A DNA stretch of 64,000 bases, taken from the NCBI RefSeq assembly GCF_025766255.1, contig NW_026516755.1, forward strand, positions 1 to 64,000, in the 5' to 3' direction. Positions 33,531-46,440 of the stretch are shown in pieces (positions within the stretch are counted from its first letter, which is position 1; each line of letters begins with the position of its first letter). This DNA is from Zychaea mexicana. Taxonomy: Eukaryota; Mucoromycota; Mucoromycetes; Mucorales; Lichtheimiaceae. The notes beneath the pieces were generated by a model. It saw only the letters and a program-made list of their open reading frames with translations, made no database searches and was not told the origin of the DNA. Position numbers and translations under genes: made by a program.

Positions 33531-36500
33531 CCAGCAGTATTCAACTTTTCGGATAAAATCAAAACACAAAGACATCAACGATAATCGTATACTAGACGCG
33601 AACGACGATGAATACTAGATGGGACATATCAGGACGCCGATTACTACTACTGCAACTCATTATTCTCACTGCTATGCTATGAGTACACAGTACATAGTAG
33701 AAGTAGTAGTAGTAGTAGTAATCAAACATGTTGTGGCAGAAACGGACAGGCAACAACATTATTTAACCCCCCCTCCCCCAATCCCGTATACACTTGACCC
33801 TTTTATTACAAATCACACATACGCATACATACATTATCACTATCATCATCACTGTTACTACTACAACGCATGCAACGCAATGTTTGTAAAGAAAAACTTG
33901 TTATTCCTCTGTTTTCACCTATTTTAAGATTACAAATAGAATGTTCGTCTTTTAGTTTAATATCTTTGTGGAATTTCGAAACCAGCAGCCCACACCCCAA
34001 CCCTCCGTGGTGACCCTTTCTTTTCCCTGAGGTTTCCCGCCCTCCGACCTATCTGACCGCAAAAGCGAGAGGGTGAGATGTGCATGTGGGTGTGTTTGAT
34101 ATTGCAAAGCTGTCAAAAATGAAACAAAAAAGCAGGTGGGGCTTGCACACGCATGTGCATAACTTTTCCCCGGGGTTGGAAACAGGAGAAGGAAGAAAAG
34201 CTGCTAACACAATAGAAGAAAGGGTGGGAATGCACGCACATCTTCTCGGCTCACTCATTGTGCTGTGTAGTACACACAGAGTTAACATACCTGCTATATA
34301 CGTATATCACATAAAAGAAAAACTGTCGACCGAAAGAATTTAGTTAGCCGGCCAGATTCTTGGGCCGATGGTCACACCATTGCACACTTTGCCGATTTTG
34401 CGCTTGTCAAGTTTTTTCGCTTTCGATTTCGTGTCACACGGATAAAGGCATAACGTTTTACCGCCCAATGCAGCACCATGGCAAAAGCAGCAGCATTATT
34501 ATCATTTGCTCTAATATGATTTTGCCATTTGAACCCCCTACCCGCTCATAGGACCCTTAATACTCAGAAGAAGAAAATTTTGACCCTTGAAAGTTTTAAT
34601 TAATAATGTTACAATGGGGAGTATGTAGTATACATCTTTCTTTACACGTGTGAGCCTTTAACGGCGACGATAACAACAAAAAGCAATTGGATACTGTTGG
34701 CGCTACTTGAAAAATAGCACTTGGGCTCCTGCAGCAACTGAAACAAAAAAGAAACGGGAACCGGCCTGTCTGTTCATTCATTGTAAATGCTCGAGGAACA
34801 CAGATCATGCGTCCTGTTTTCGTGGTGGAGTGATACAACGGCCCAAGAAGAGTGTTCTCGGTAGTGCGCAAGGGCATGAAAGCGTTTATAGACGTAGCAC
34901 CCTATTGAAGGTTATGCAAAGCTGAAAGTCGTACCATTACCTCCACTGTATATCATACGCTGTCAAAATCACTGAAAGAAAGGAAAGAAATGCTTCTTGA
35001 ACCTTTTGTATCTTTGATCGTCGCATGGATCAATCAAGCGTATCACTGTGAGCATGTTTAACGACGCAGAGCCAGAAGATGGCACATTCCCTCAGATCTG
35101 CGGGGTCAAGAGTTCGGCTCCATGACAGGATAGAGGGCCTTGATTCTTGTTATATATAGCTTAGTGGCGGCCCTTCCTCCGTTAGTGCGTATTCAACCTT
35201 GGTCTTCTCCATTACCCATGCTGTGTAGTGACATTCAGTTACATGATCATGCTACCGACTGCTTTCCCACTCTCACTTGACACTTTTGTTGTCTCAGTGC
35301 CTTTTATCCTTCAGCAACTAATTTTACGATCCATAACAACATCGCGCGACCAAGCACCATAAATGGAAGAAAAAGACAGAATTGGTAATACCTAAAATCT
35401 AATAAAGTTTAAACAACCATGGCAGACAGCAGCGTGTCTCTTGTGGCTTTTCTTATGTTTGGGAGCACACCATTGCTGGGAACGGAAGAACAGCCAGACA
35501 ACAATACAAACTTGGATCAATGTTTCACGTACAGCGATCGTCTTCAGATATACTTTTTGTGCTCCAGTATGAGTTTGCGCCAAGTCTGTATATATTACAA
35601 AATGTAACTATACGATAAATTGATCGGCTTCCTATTTATGCTGTTGACCACTCTCGTGCTCGATTCTGCTAGTAGTATAATAGATGCACTTAGCAGCAGT
35701 ACACAGTACATTCATCATCAAGAGCTCACATATGCAATCTGATGAACAGCAACAACAAAGTGTTCCTCTTGATCATTATTTCACATTCATCAATATTATC
35801 ATGAGAGGAATCTTCTTTTCTTTATTGCAACAGGCGAAGTAATGCTTACTCGAGTGTAAACCATTTCCATGATCTTGTCACGGGGATTGAGCCGCTGCTT
35901 GGTACGCATCATAAATGCCCGGACTTATCATATTGTAAGGTTAATGTGGTGGTAATACACGTGAAATATAATAAAAATGCAATGACGGTGTCTCTCGTTC
36001 TAAAGCTGATTTTTGAGTATTACTGCGAAACGCATCAGCTCTAACATCGTGACAAGGTATGTAATGGCTTGCGTTTTCAAACTTTGGTTTGCAAAGCTCC
36101 ATATTCCTTACTCCACCCGCCTAATTTACATGCGTGTTAACTTTAATTAAAAAGCACGTGCTAATTCGCCCCGCCTTTTCAACGAGCTGAATACAAATTT
36201 AATGTAATGCCAAAGCAGGCCAGAGGCCGTGGGAAAATTACTCAACCAACACCGTCCATTCAGTAAACGCCCAATGGACGACCATCGGTTATACATATCC
36301 TCGTTTGTTTATCGTATTCATGCATATCTGTTATTGTACAAAATCATGTTATCTCAAAGAGCTTTAAAATGATTTGTTTGACTAGGCTGTATACATGTTG
36401 CATTGATATTGGAAGAAAAGATAAACTCGAGAACTGAACGCCAAATCAAGCCTTTTTACTCATATCGATAAAAAACAAGCGAAAGCTATATTTAGCTGCA

Positions 36501-38395
36501 TAATTTTTATTCTTATCGTCGCATCTGTAATGGACCAATCTCACACATAAGTAGAAAATGTAACATTTTTCCAAAAATAAAAATAATGCAAGATCTATAT
36601 TTTGCTTCTTTCATTATAAACAAACATTAAAAATAATAGTATAAAATGGGTATGAGAGCCTGTAAAATTAGCATGTTTACAGTGAGGTGAATTGTACGCT
36701 TTTGCACGCATTTTTACGAAATCCAATAAACGCGAGAGAAAAATAAAATAAAATTAGACTAGTCTGATCTTTCATCTTAAAAAACAGACATATATTATCA
36801 CAACGTTGGCATTTTTCTTCTATTTATGTAATAACATTGAGACATTTTCAACAACTGCCACATCCCTATACTGCTTATGCCTATTGAACATCTTACGGTG
36901 AATCGAAAATAGACGGCTATCCATCCTGTCACCAGGAATTACATTTCACATAGTCCCAATTTCTATAACCTTCATCTCTTTACATTCTATGTTGTTAACT
37001 TCGTATGTCGTCCTCTCATTGAGTGGTAAGCGCAACAAGTGGTTCGATAAGCTTAGTTTATAACTACAGTAGTATAGGGAAATACTCGTTATAGATTTTA
37101 TACAACGCTTGAACGGCACACACGGATCGGATCGATACAAAACACTTTGGTTCCGACGCTTAATCACACGACAGAATCAACTTCTGGACACAGACTAAAC
37201 AGCAAGATATTACACGAACACAAGCTATGATATGATGACCGAGATAGACGCCAGCGTAAGAGTCAGAAAATTAAAACGCAACGAATTACATATACAAAGC
37301 AGGAACCATAAAAAAACCATAACAAACGTCCATCAGGTGAATGGCATAACAATGCTATATACAGTACCTTACTCGAACAAACCAAGATACCAAAGTTGCT
37401 TCTATATGTTCACAAAATCAAAAACAACTTTGTAACAAGCCATACAAATGCAGCATCCGTCAGATATGTGATACAGGGGTTTATACGATGCTCAATATCC
37501 CAACATACATTTCTAACTTTTAAACACGACAACTAATTGGTATATGATCGCTAGATCGGAGGAACTTGTCTCAGTGACGTTAGAAGCTCGCTATGATATA
37601 TTCAAACATCTCAGAAAAAATTACAACAACGGCTTCTTGCGTCAGAGGCGACGATGATATCAAGTCACTTCCAGAACAAGCTATAATTATGTACACAACT
37701 AGAGGATCAAATTGATGGTATACCTGGCACCTTACGCGATACAACTACATACCACATTTCAAATACTTTATGAGTGTTTTCCAAATCAGGGCTTCGACCG
37801 TGTGTGCTGTCTATTGTTATACCTGTTCATCGTATATCAGGGCACAGCCCTTTGGATTACAACCGCAGGCATGCATTAGCAAGAAGTACTTCCACTATAC
37901 CGACGACTCATACTACGTGTGATTGGCACGTACCTACAGCACTCAACATGTGCATCTACGGATACTAGTCACCTTGCTTTCAAAACATTATAATTGCTTC
38001 GTGACGAGTTCAGTTTCTGAAAAATTACATTTCGCTTCCAATAAAACGCGGCACATCCACCCATCGCACGTTCCCTTATTCTGCTTTCCGCACGTTGCCG
38101 ACATGTCGGGATAGGCACAGTGAGCTCAATGAAACGATTTATGACGCAGATCCGGAGAGTTCCCTGAAGCTAATAACTTGGCTATTGTCATTTACAAGCC
38201 AAATGTTGTATGTCCATTGATGCGATCAGTGCTGCAGAAATTGTATTTTTACAACTTGGTGGAATGGTCTGTTCTATGCGTATAAGTACACTTTGTGAAA
38301 TGACCTTGTATGCAGTATTACAAATCGCCATTAACACACGAATCAAGTTATAGCAAACTGAATATCTCGTTGCTTTATACATACATACAGGAAGT
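33531..38395. other. Long gene-free, AT-rich block
   Basis: About 4.9 kb without a gene that I can support. It starts with an AGT repeat (about 33697-33721) and a C-rich patch near 33767-33780. From about 36100 onwards the sequence is markedly AT-rich. Frames are short and lack protein-like patterns. No transposon protein was recognised. Confidence 0.5.
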
Positions 38396-38902
38396 TCATA
38401 CTGTACTATAGGCTGAAGAGAGATAACAAATCAGCTTTGTCTTCCTTTTTTCTCCTTCGTCCTTGTTCTGTTCGTTTTTCCTTTTTTCTTCCTCCTCCTT
38501 CTGCTTGTCTTTTCGACTAATCGGTTTTATGAATAGCCTCATAAAGTATATGGGCTTGCCGCCGTAATCCACGCCTCTTCCGTCTTTTGCTTGACGTCTG
38601 TTTAGCGCACAATGTAGGTCATCCTCAGTGGCTAAGTTGACCTTGCTTTTTTCATCGTCTTGATAATAAACAATGTACTCATTTTTCTTCAGTTTGTAAA
38701 TCTGCTCAAGCTTTATTATCACATATGAGAGAGCCATATATACTGAGTAGTATCAAGATACGCAATGAGATAGAAAGCTGCTACTAACCTTTGCAAACAG
38801 ATCTTTTATCGGTATATGCCGGGGAACAAAGAAGCGGTAAATCTCTTCGGACTTTAGGTGTAGAACCTTAACGGATACATCTTCCCATCGCGGGTATCCC
38901 AT
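38396..38902 (-). CDS. Stand-alone PB1-domain protein
   Basis: Two exons on the minus strand, 38902-38789 and 38710-38396, join in phase across a 78 bp intron to 142 residues. Nearly the whole product is one PB1 domain. It opens with 'WEDVSVKVLHLKSEEIYRFF', whose lysine in the first strand is the type-II feature. Then follow 'PIKDLFAKLEQIYKLKKNEY' spanning the splice, and 'VYYQDDEKSKVNLATEDDL', the acidic OPCA motif of type I domains. So it carries both faces and could form head-to-tail chains. A highly charged tail rich in Glu and Lys follows. PB1 domains usually sit in kinases, Cdc24/Scd1-type exchange factors, Nox regulators or autophagy receptors; no such partner domain is present. A free PB1 protein may act as an adaptor or competitor. 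Confidence 0.78.
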
Positions 38903-40799
38903 TTTGTGGTTGTTATCGATCTACGCTTGATGAAAGATGAAAAGGTAAAAGTAAGGTTGAAAAAGGCGTGTGAACGAAACTTTTTATTATTAAACCACGT
39001 TGTTCTTTCGTATTAAATACTTTAAAAATGTTCACCACAGGAAAGAAAAAACCTGAATTAACCATGATATACCTTAATATAACTGGTTTCTCTGACCGTA
39101 TGGATGATTGGGTAGATATCACGTCATTGTACGTGTGGATGTTTCCGTTTGCGAGCATCATGGGATATTTAATCAGCTATTCTCATTTATCCAATGGTGC
39201 TCTTACATGATATATGCAAGAAACTGGTTTGTATAGAAGACCATATTATTACCTATTCATTTTTTGATAAATCATGCATGCATTGACAACGTGTTAATAA
39301 CGTCCTCAGGTTTAATCAAACAAAAAAGACAGTGTCCGATATTTGGATGGACACTACAGTTTTAAATGTCTACGGGTGATATGTATGATAACCGCGAGAT
39401 AATTTGTTTTTTTCAGCTATACATATTGTGGACAGCATACATATAACGTAGGGAATTTACTGAGTTGCTGGCTTCCTAGAAATAAATACAGTACTAATGG
39501 TGGTTCATGCTGTTGTCAAATACCATCCGAGAACAGCTTCACATAAAAACCATGTTTTACAATTCATATAACATGTAGTCGATTAGATGTGCGATACAGT
39601 AAGCATGATTGGTATTTCGAAGAAAGTCAACGTATTGTACTAGATATTAGTCCAAAAAAGCTTGCACAGTCTTTCTTAAATGTTTTCTAAACTTTCACAG
39701 CATCTGTTAAAAAAGCTTTTGCCTTTGTATCATATATGGACATGGTATTACTATTTTATATCATGCGTGGGTTATTTTCATTGTCTCTCAATTAGTCATT
39801 AATATGAACATTGATTAAGCCCTGCATCCATGCTCCTTGGACTGCTGCCCACTTATTACATTATGATCATACAGTAACTGTGTCAGACACAGCAGCTGTA
39901 CATCTCTTTGTTAGCAATGTTAGAATATAAATGCTCAAAGTAAAGTAAACAACGGTCCCGGATAAACTACATATTGCACATCAAGTTATTCTTGTTTCTT
40001 AACGAAATATGTAAATTAACTTATGTATTCCTAGTCAAACATCCACTACTGTTACATATTACTTGCTGCTCTCGCATAATTTATGGCAGAAAGATAACGT
40101 TTGTTGTTAGACTTTTCCCATGTTCAAAGAAGCTATGCTGTTAACGGTGCGTGACTGCAAGCAGCTCTTGTACCGTAACTCTTCTCGTTCATCCATCATA
40201 TTGCGCATCAAGTCATTAATTGTATTCCACCAAAGCTTGTCATTGTATTAAATTATGTATGATACTTCTTTTATTTTGACACATTTTCTGCGATTTTTTT
40301 CTTTCATTCTGTCCATTTTTGATAAATGAAATAGAACAAGCAACTTAAACTTTTGTCGACACATCGCCGTCCTTAATTGTTATTTCGATCATTATTGGTG
40401 GAGCTCTCGTCTTCCTTTAAAGCATCGGTATGTTCAGCACACGGCTTGTTCGTTGATGCGCTTGGTAAGCTAAATGAAACTTTATGATGTCATACTACAA
40501 TGCAGAGTTGACGAATACATGAGCAGTACCCTAACGCCTAGCTATAACTTTCCCACTACAATGTTGAACAAAGACGGTGGATGACTCTTAGTAGCTGTAA
40601 ACTTATAAAAGCTACCTATTGACTTTCAATTGTCACATGCAAAATATTTTCTATGTGATTAGCGTATGTACTGTATTCAAGAGAATGACAGGGTTGAATC
40701 GTCACAAGTTGTAAGCCAATAGAAACAAAAGGCGGTAGCGGTAGCGCGGGAAAGAAGTGGTCGATTTTCTTCTTCTCCTTTTTCTTTATCGAGCAGAGG
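38903..40799. other. Gene-free stretch, no feature recognised
   Basis: AT-rich sequence with short frames only. I see no repeat, RNA gene or transposon protein here. The last 100 bases are CT-rich and form the leader of the next gene. Confidence 0.5.
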
Positions 40800-41879
40800 A
40801 TGAAGCGACCTCGTAGTATTGATACAACAGAAGAAGAAACGTATGATATGTACTAAGTTCTTTTTTTATATATCTATATTACCTCCAGCAGTAGTAGCTT
40901 TTTCACATAAACTTGTCAACCTCGAGATGATAACATATACACTATAGCACCGGTCGACTTCAAGAAACGAGGCGTGACACTGATAGCATGTCAGAACTCG
41001 CAGCATTGTCGTCACCACCACCATCGTCGTCGTCGGTTGCTCAAGATCAAGTAGAAGACACTGTGCAACAACAAAACGACGAAGTACAACAGCAACAGCA
41101 ACAACATTATAATCAACAGCAAGCCCAACAGCAGCAGCAACCGGTTCGTTTTGCGACCACCGCATTAATTCGACTTCACGCATGGTATGTATGAAGTATG
41201 GAAATGGTACTCTAAAAACACCTGTGAGCAATCTATGGCGTGCAAACTAAAGTCGATTTGTGTGTTTTCTTTTTTCTGAAACAAAAGCTACGAGAAAGCC
41301 AGTTATCACCACGTTCTACACAGACACTACGCTAAACAATGTTAGTATCATACTAAGGACAACGTATTTCTTCTCTTTTCGTAATAAGTACTAAATGAAA
41401 TTTGAAATATTGAACGGTAAATTGTACTCTACGTTATGTACTGTAGTCGATACAAGAATGGTCAGATTGTTGCACACAATCAATGAACTTGTTAATAGCT
41501 ATGCAGCGATGCGTACCCAACAACCTAACATGACGCAAACAAGCGATGCCCATCGATCTACTGCGCGGACAACAATGCAAGTATAGTACTTACAAAGTCT
41601 CTATGATTACGCGCAAAAAAAGAAACCTGTGAAAGCGCCTGGAATGCAAACGATACTTGTAAAGAAACAAACAGTACGTGTAATATCTTCACGGCTGACG
41701 AATACTCTTTATGCCGTAGTGACCAATTCGCTTCTCAAATTCCAATCGAAGCTACCTCGCTGATGAAGGATACAATTAAAGTTAAGCTTAATGAAGTGGA
41801 AATCTACAAGGAAATTTATGAGCTCATTGATGCCTTGGAAAAGGACGGATTGGCACCATCAACGCATCACAGGGTGTGA
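40800..41879 (+). CDS. Hypothetical multi-exon protein with polyglutamine
   Basis: Exons 40800-40840, 40948-41184, 41288-41340 and 41447-41580 join in phase from the ATG. A last exon 41720-41879 ends in TGA but needs a different phase, so one small exon or border between 41580 and 41720 is unresolved; a 51-base open segment near 41626-41676 is a candidate. The product has a basic N-terminus, a Ser/Pro run, two poly-Gln tracts, then ordered segments: 'FATTALIRLHACYEKASYHH', 'VRLLHTINELVNSYAAM' and a helical, charged C-terminus with 'LNEVEIYKEIYELIDALEKD'. No family recognised. The helical segments suggest a subunit of a larger complex. Confidence 0.55.
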
Positions 41880-42318
41880 AAAAGAAGAATCCTTACTGCT
41901 ACACATACACGCACAAACAGTATTTGCTTATAGTATCGATAGTACTTCTGTGTCCATGTAGTACATGCTATCGAACAATAAAACAGATAGCCATGATGGT
42001 CATCAGCAGCAACGATATCATCACTTTCAAAATGTACAATCATTGATTTGAGCTGCTAATCAACGTGATGCATGAGGGACAGCATCAACTGCAATGCAAA
42101 ATAATTATGCGGCGTGCATGACGTGTTTGTGCTCATCTGCCAAAACAAAGTGATCAAAACAGAAATGCAGATGTGCCAGACACGACCGTAGGTGATTGGG
42201 AGTCTTACTTTCCCTTCTCTCTTTTCCCCTTCCTCGAGTCCTACATGATATTTAATCAATCCTGAGTGATAAATTGTAAATCTGAACGACTACTATCAGA
42301 TAATTTATAAAAAAAAAT

Positions 42319-43397
42319 ATGGACCGTCAAAACAGTTCGAACGATATCAGTGATATGTAAGCGTCACGTTGAACCCTTTGTTCGCTACATGTTTTTTATG
42401 GACTCGTTTTTAATAATGAAGACTATTAACAACTCCTCCTCCATAAAACACTGATTGTGTATGTTTTATCAAGTGACAAGCAATCGAGCCTTCTTACTCT
42501 GCAAGCAGCCATCAGTTCACAAGAGTCGCACGAGCAAAGACGTTTGTATAGCGCACGTCAGTAAGTTGCTTTTTTCGCTTATCTTATTGAAAAGGCTGCA
42601 CGCATAACATGTGGAGCAACACTGAAGTTGAAGTTACTATAAAATCCAATCAAACTTTCAGAAGTATAATCATGCAGAAGAACGCCAGGAGAACCGATAA
42701 CATAAAAAATACTAGCGGAAGGTGGAAGTACTGTGCTAATACGATAAAGACAACTAATAACATGAGTACATATTGTAGTTGATCTAGGTCTTTCGCTCCT
42801 TATTGAAATTGTGCACTCATTGGCGGATTACTATCGGTGCATCAACCAAACCATCATGTAAGTAGCTTTCTTCCTCTTTTTTTTTTCAATGTTTTCAGGT
42901 TATCTTACCAAGGATGTTATCATAGATCTTACGATCTAATACAAGCTTCATCATTTTCTTCCTATAATTCCTACAACGAGCCGCCGAGCAGAAGCTCTGT
43001 GAGATTGACTTGTAGCGAAGGGAAGAGGCACAAGACCAAGGTGCGAAGGCGACAAAGGCCCGCCCCTATAATAAACTGGGACGTCGGAGGTGAAGAAAAG
43101 ACAGAAATCGAAGTTGTCAAGATGGGGTACGATATGGATTATACTTTAATAGGAGATGGAACAGGGAGAGTAGTACGTGTGATGCGAAAAGAAAATGGTC
43201 ATCGAATAACAAACACGAATGTATCTTACACATTTTGTATACAAAAATGAACAACATATTATGTTCGTAGTGTATTATGTATTCTTGGGTGAAATTATCA
43301 AGGCCAGGACTGACGTGCTCCGTGCCATGTCACTTTGCAGAGCCTCAAAGAGCAAGAGGAGAAGTGCGGAAGGTTGGCTGCTGATCATGATCTGTGA
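42319..43397 (+). CDS. Diverged paralogue of the gene at the window start
   Basis: Exons 42319-42356, 42474-42560, 42662-42765 and 42788-42857 join in phase. Their lengths (38, 87, 104 and 70 bases) and phases copy those of the gene at 1-981 (third exon 104, second exon 87). Shared residues are strong in exons 1-2 ('SSQESHEQRRLYSAR' against 'ASQELREQRRLYYAR') and 4 ('YYRCINQ' against 'YLRCIDQ'), but exon 3 is unlike in sequence despite identical length. Exon 5 aligns at 'WDVGGEEKTEIE' against 'MDIGGDEKTSLE' but has a longer open frame before it. The last exon near 43290-43397 matches the coiled coil ('LQSLKEQEEKCGRL') only if one frame change is allowed, so the 3' end is unresolved and the copy may be decaying. 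Confidence 0.55.
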
Positions 43398-43637
43398 ACA
43401 ATCTATAGTTAAACTCGCCATGCCCTTATTGCTTTTACCTATATGCGTTTGACTAGTAGTCGTCATTACACACACTACTCTTATATCGCAATAACATGTA
43501 TATATGCTTTCCATATACACAAAATACTACAGTCGGTCATACATGACGGTATCATAATGAAAAATTAAAAGCATCAGCGAATAAAAGCAGTTGTAGATAC
43601 TGTTGCAAAAGATAGTTGTAAATGCAAGACGTTATTA

Positions 43638-45902
43638 TTAAGAATCTTCTTTATTGTTCATAACAGACGATGAGAATTCCATTCTTTCCGTCTGCCTTCT
43701 ATCCAACTCTAATAATCTTTCAATATCCTGTTTGCGTTGTGCACGGATTTTCGAAAACGACTCGGCCAAACCAAGCTGTTCGCATGCATCCAGCGCAAGC
43801 GTGTAACTGGTATTATCAGGCAACACCTGGGCCGTCTTCATGTCGTGCCAGATATTCATGATTTGTGAAGTCTGCTTAGCCTTGTCGAGTGCGCTCATGA
43901 TTTCATTGTACACCGAAACCGGCAGCTTTACCCGCGTAGTTTTGGAGTCATCGTACACTTGCATGGCTTGTCGCAAATGGCCCGACGAGACCAATGTGTT
44001 GATGACAATGGTATGGGTAGCAAAATCCGGACGACAGTGGTTACGACGCATGGAGCGGTAGAGTTGGAGCATCTTTTGTACGGGCTGTGGTGTAGCTACG
44101 CCCGTTCTGCCATCGGTCTTCCACAAAATCTTGTCACCATCTTCCTCTTGAACCACAGCGGGACGAACCAGTTTCGACAGCAGAGTAAAATGTACATTAA
44201 AGCTTCGAGTATCCGGCCTGACCTTGAGTTCCGTCATCTTGTCCCACAAGTGTTCCGCCTGTTCCATATCTTCCGGTGCCAGCTGCTGTTTCCTTGACAA
44301 TAAGCCCAGAATCGAGTTGAATGTATAGACATTGGGTTGCACTCCAAACGATTCCATCTCCTTTAACAACGACATGGCCTTTTCCATGTCCTGGGTCTTG
44401 GCACACGCCGAAATCAACGATGTGTAAAGTACCACGTCTGGTTTAATACCTTGACTCTTGATCGTCTCATAAAAGTCAAAAGCAGCTTCCGCTGGTTGTG
44501 TTCGGTCTTTGACAAGCGTGTCCAAGATGATACCGTAGCTGTACACATCGGGTTCGACGCCGGCTTGAATCATTCTGTGGAAGATATCCAGGGCTTCTTT
44601 AAATCTGTTTTCCTTGACATAAGAGGCAATGAACGTGTTATAGTCGCGTGCGTTGCACTGCATTCCCAAGGCATGCATTTCGTCCAGCGTTTCTTCTGGG
44701 CTCCGTCCCATGGCCGTCAAGTGACTCCCATTGATCTCCACGTCTTTCGCAGCTTTCAAGTCGGCATACACCTTTTCCATTTGTTCCTTCATGCCATATT
44801 TGTGCAACATGCTGAGCATGACGTGGTAAGTACCCGGCGTAGGCGGTGGGTGGCCACGTTTGAGCATCGTACGGTATACGGCGAGTGCACCCTCTGGCTG
44901 ATTGACAGCACCATAGACTTGGATCATGGCATTGTACACCTCATCCCCTTCTTGATTGCTGTCTGCGGTTACTCCTTGTCCTCCTTCTTCGGCGGTAGTG
45001 GTGGTGGTGGTAGTGGTAATCAGATGCCGCTTTTTCAAATAGGCAGCATAAAAGACGCGAGCACCTTCGAGATCATCCCGATTCGCAAAAATCCAGATTA
45101 ATGCGCGGTACAATCCAGTCGTCTCGGGCCACATTTCACGTTCTTGAAGCGACTGGTAAAACTCGTGGATGTCGCCCAAAGATCCCAATCGTGTGATGCC
45201 GTTAATGACAGTGCTGACCGTGACTGGATCGGGTGGATAGTGTGATCGCATCATGCCGTCGATGACGAGTCTGGCCGATTTCAGGTCGCCGTGTGTGATG
45301 AACATATGGATCAACATATTGCAGCCACGTACAAACGTGTCACTGGCGAGTTGTCGTCGATGGATTTCTCTCAGGACGGTTTGCATTCGACGGATGGATT
45401 CTTGCGCACCGCCAAACCCTTCCTTTTTTATACGGCTGCATAACATGATAAAGTCACTGTCGTTCAGGGGGAGTTGCTTTTCGACGCGATCGGTAAATTC
45501 GGCCCATATAGCGTTCAAGTTTTGTGTAAAGTTCATTATGGTATGGTGCTTTTGTTCTTGTTGGTGTTCTTTTTGCTGAGACAGTTGTCGTACATGGTTA
45601 TTACCTTGTAGTTGTTGTTGCTGCTGCTGAGCCGGTTGTCCGGCATGGTTATGGCCTTCTTGTTGTTCTTGTTGTTCTTCGGTTTTTGTTGTACTTTTTG
45701 CCGCTGCTACTGTGCTATGTAACCGTCGTGGGTGTTGTGCCGACTTGACAAGCTGCTGCTGCTGTTGTTGATGAGCGGCGGTATTGTTGGTGGTAGTGGT
45801 GGTGGTGGTTCTGGTAAATTCTCGGCGTAAATGCAGTCGATTGAATCGAGTATTGCCAGCTGTCGCACGCCATGCCGAGCAACAACACTGTCGTATTGAC
45901 AT
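43638..45902 (-). CDS. Mitochondrial pentatricopeptide-repeat (PPR) protein
   Basis: A single-exon, 754-residue RNA-binding protein, probably acting in mitochondrial RNA processing, stability or translation. The N-terminus ('MSIRQCCCSAWRATAGNTRF', Arg-rich and free of acidic residues for about 30 residues) is a typical mitochondrial presequence. Thr, Gln and His-rich low complexity runs to about residue 115. From about residue 170 to 730 there are many 35-residue PPR units, for example 'EVYNAMIQVYGAVNQPEGAL', 'VYSYGIILDTLVKDRTQPAE' and 'VLYTSLISACAKTQDMEKAM'. A Thr run interrupts one unit near residue 300. Fungal PPR proteins diverge fast, so no symbol is given. No lesion seen, and the stop lies about 20 residues after the last unit. 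Confidence 0.92.
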   Translation of the reverse strand: MSIRQCCCSAWRATAGNTRFNRLHLRREFTRTTTTTTTNNTAAHQQQQQQLVKSAQHPRRLHSTVAAAKSTTKTEEQQEQQEGHNHAGQPAQQQQQQLQGNNHVRQLSQQKEHQQEQKHHTIMNFTQNLNAIWAEFTDRVEKQLPLNDSDFIMLCSRIKKEGFGGAQESIRRMQTVLREIHRRQLASDTFVRGCNMLIHMFITHGDLKSARLVIDGMMRSHYPPDPVTVSTVINGITRLGSLGDIHEFYQSLQEREMWPETTGLYRALIWIFANRDDLEGARVFYAAYLKKRHLITTTTTTTTAEEGGQGVTADSNQEGDEVYNAMIQVYGAVNQPEGALAVYRTMLKRGHPPPTPGTYHVMLSMLHKYGMKEQMEKVYADLKAAKDVEINGSHLTAMGRSPEETLDEMHALGMQCNARDYNTFIASYVKENRFKEALDIFHRMIQAGVEPDVYSYGIILDTLVKDRTQPAEAAFDFYETIKSQGIKPDVVLYTSLISACAKTQDMEKAMSLLKEMESFGVQPNVYTFNSILGLLSRKQQLAPEDMEQAEHLWDKMTELKVRPDTRSFNVHFTLLSKLVRPAVVQEEDGDKILWKTDGRTGVATPQPVQKMLQLYRSMRRNHCRPDFATHTIVINTLVSSGHLRQAMQVYDDSKTTRVKLPVSVYNEIMSALDKAKQTSQIMNIWHDMKTAQVLPDNTSYTLALDACEQLGLAESFSKIRAQRKQDIERLLELDRRQTERMEFSSSVMNNKEDS

Positions 45903-46223
45903 TTTGTAGATTGTTAATTTTTATGAGTGTGTGTGTGTGTAAACTGGAAATAAAAAAAAATGGTGTTCGGTTCGCTCGAGTGACTGTCATCGGAACATCG
46001 GGCCGACGTTCCGGGTGTCCTTTACTGTCAGACACAAAGCTTATTTTAGGCAAACAGCTCATACGCGTCTGTTGTGATGGATACTGGCATTTAAGAACCC
46101 ACGCATCTTTTGCGCTATCATACTGTTATTAAATACAACTAGCTAGCATGTAATTCAAGGCTAAGTTTCAATAGGAAGGGAAAAAGGATTAGCACAGAGC
46201 GGGTAGTAAGTAGTACATACATA
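45903..46223. other. Intergenic, upstream of the PPR gene
   Basis: Contains a GT run near 45928-45942. Nothing else recognised before the left transposon arm begins. Confidence 0.5.
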
Positions 46224-46440
46224 CAGTCATTTCAAGAAATAAAGTCGCTGATTTTGAGTTTGATGTCGTCCTTTACTGATGTCGATTGATCCAACAACGA
46301 TGGCGTTGGTGAAGCTTGTTTATTATTAGTTGTCGTTTAGTCATTTGACAAACTCTTGGCATCTCATCTTTATAAAGGAAACCTTGGCAATTTTCTTATT
46401 TTTCCTTTCTCTTTCTCAAATTTCATACTGATATTGAAAA

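Noticed and set aside
35080..35150. Possible tRNA or SINE around GAGTTCGGCTCC
   Set aside because: No consistent cloverleaf stems and no 3' A-rich tail or target duplication.
44451..45101. 216-codon plus-strand frame inside the PPR gene
   Set aside because: It is antisense to well-formed PPR repeats and has no independent support.
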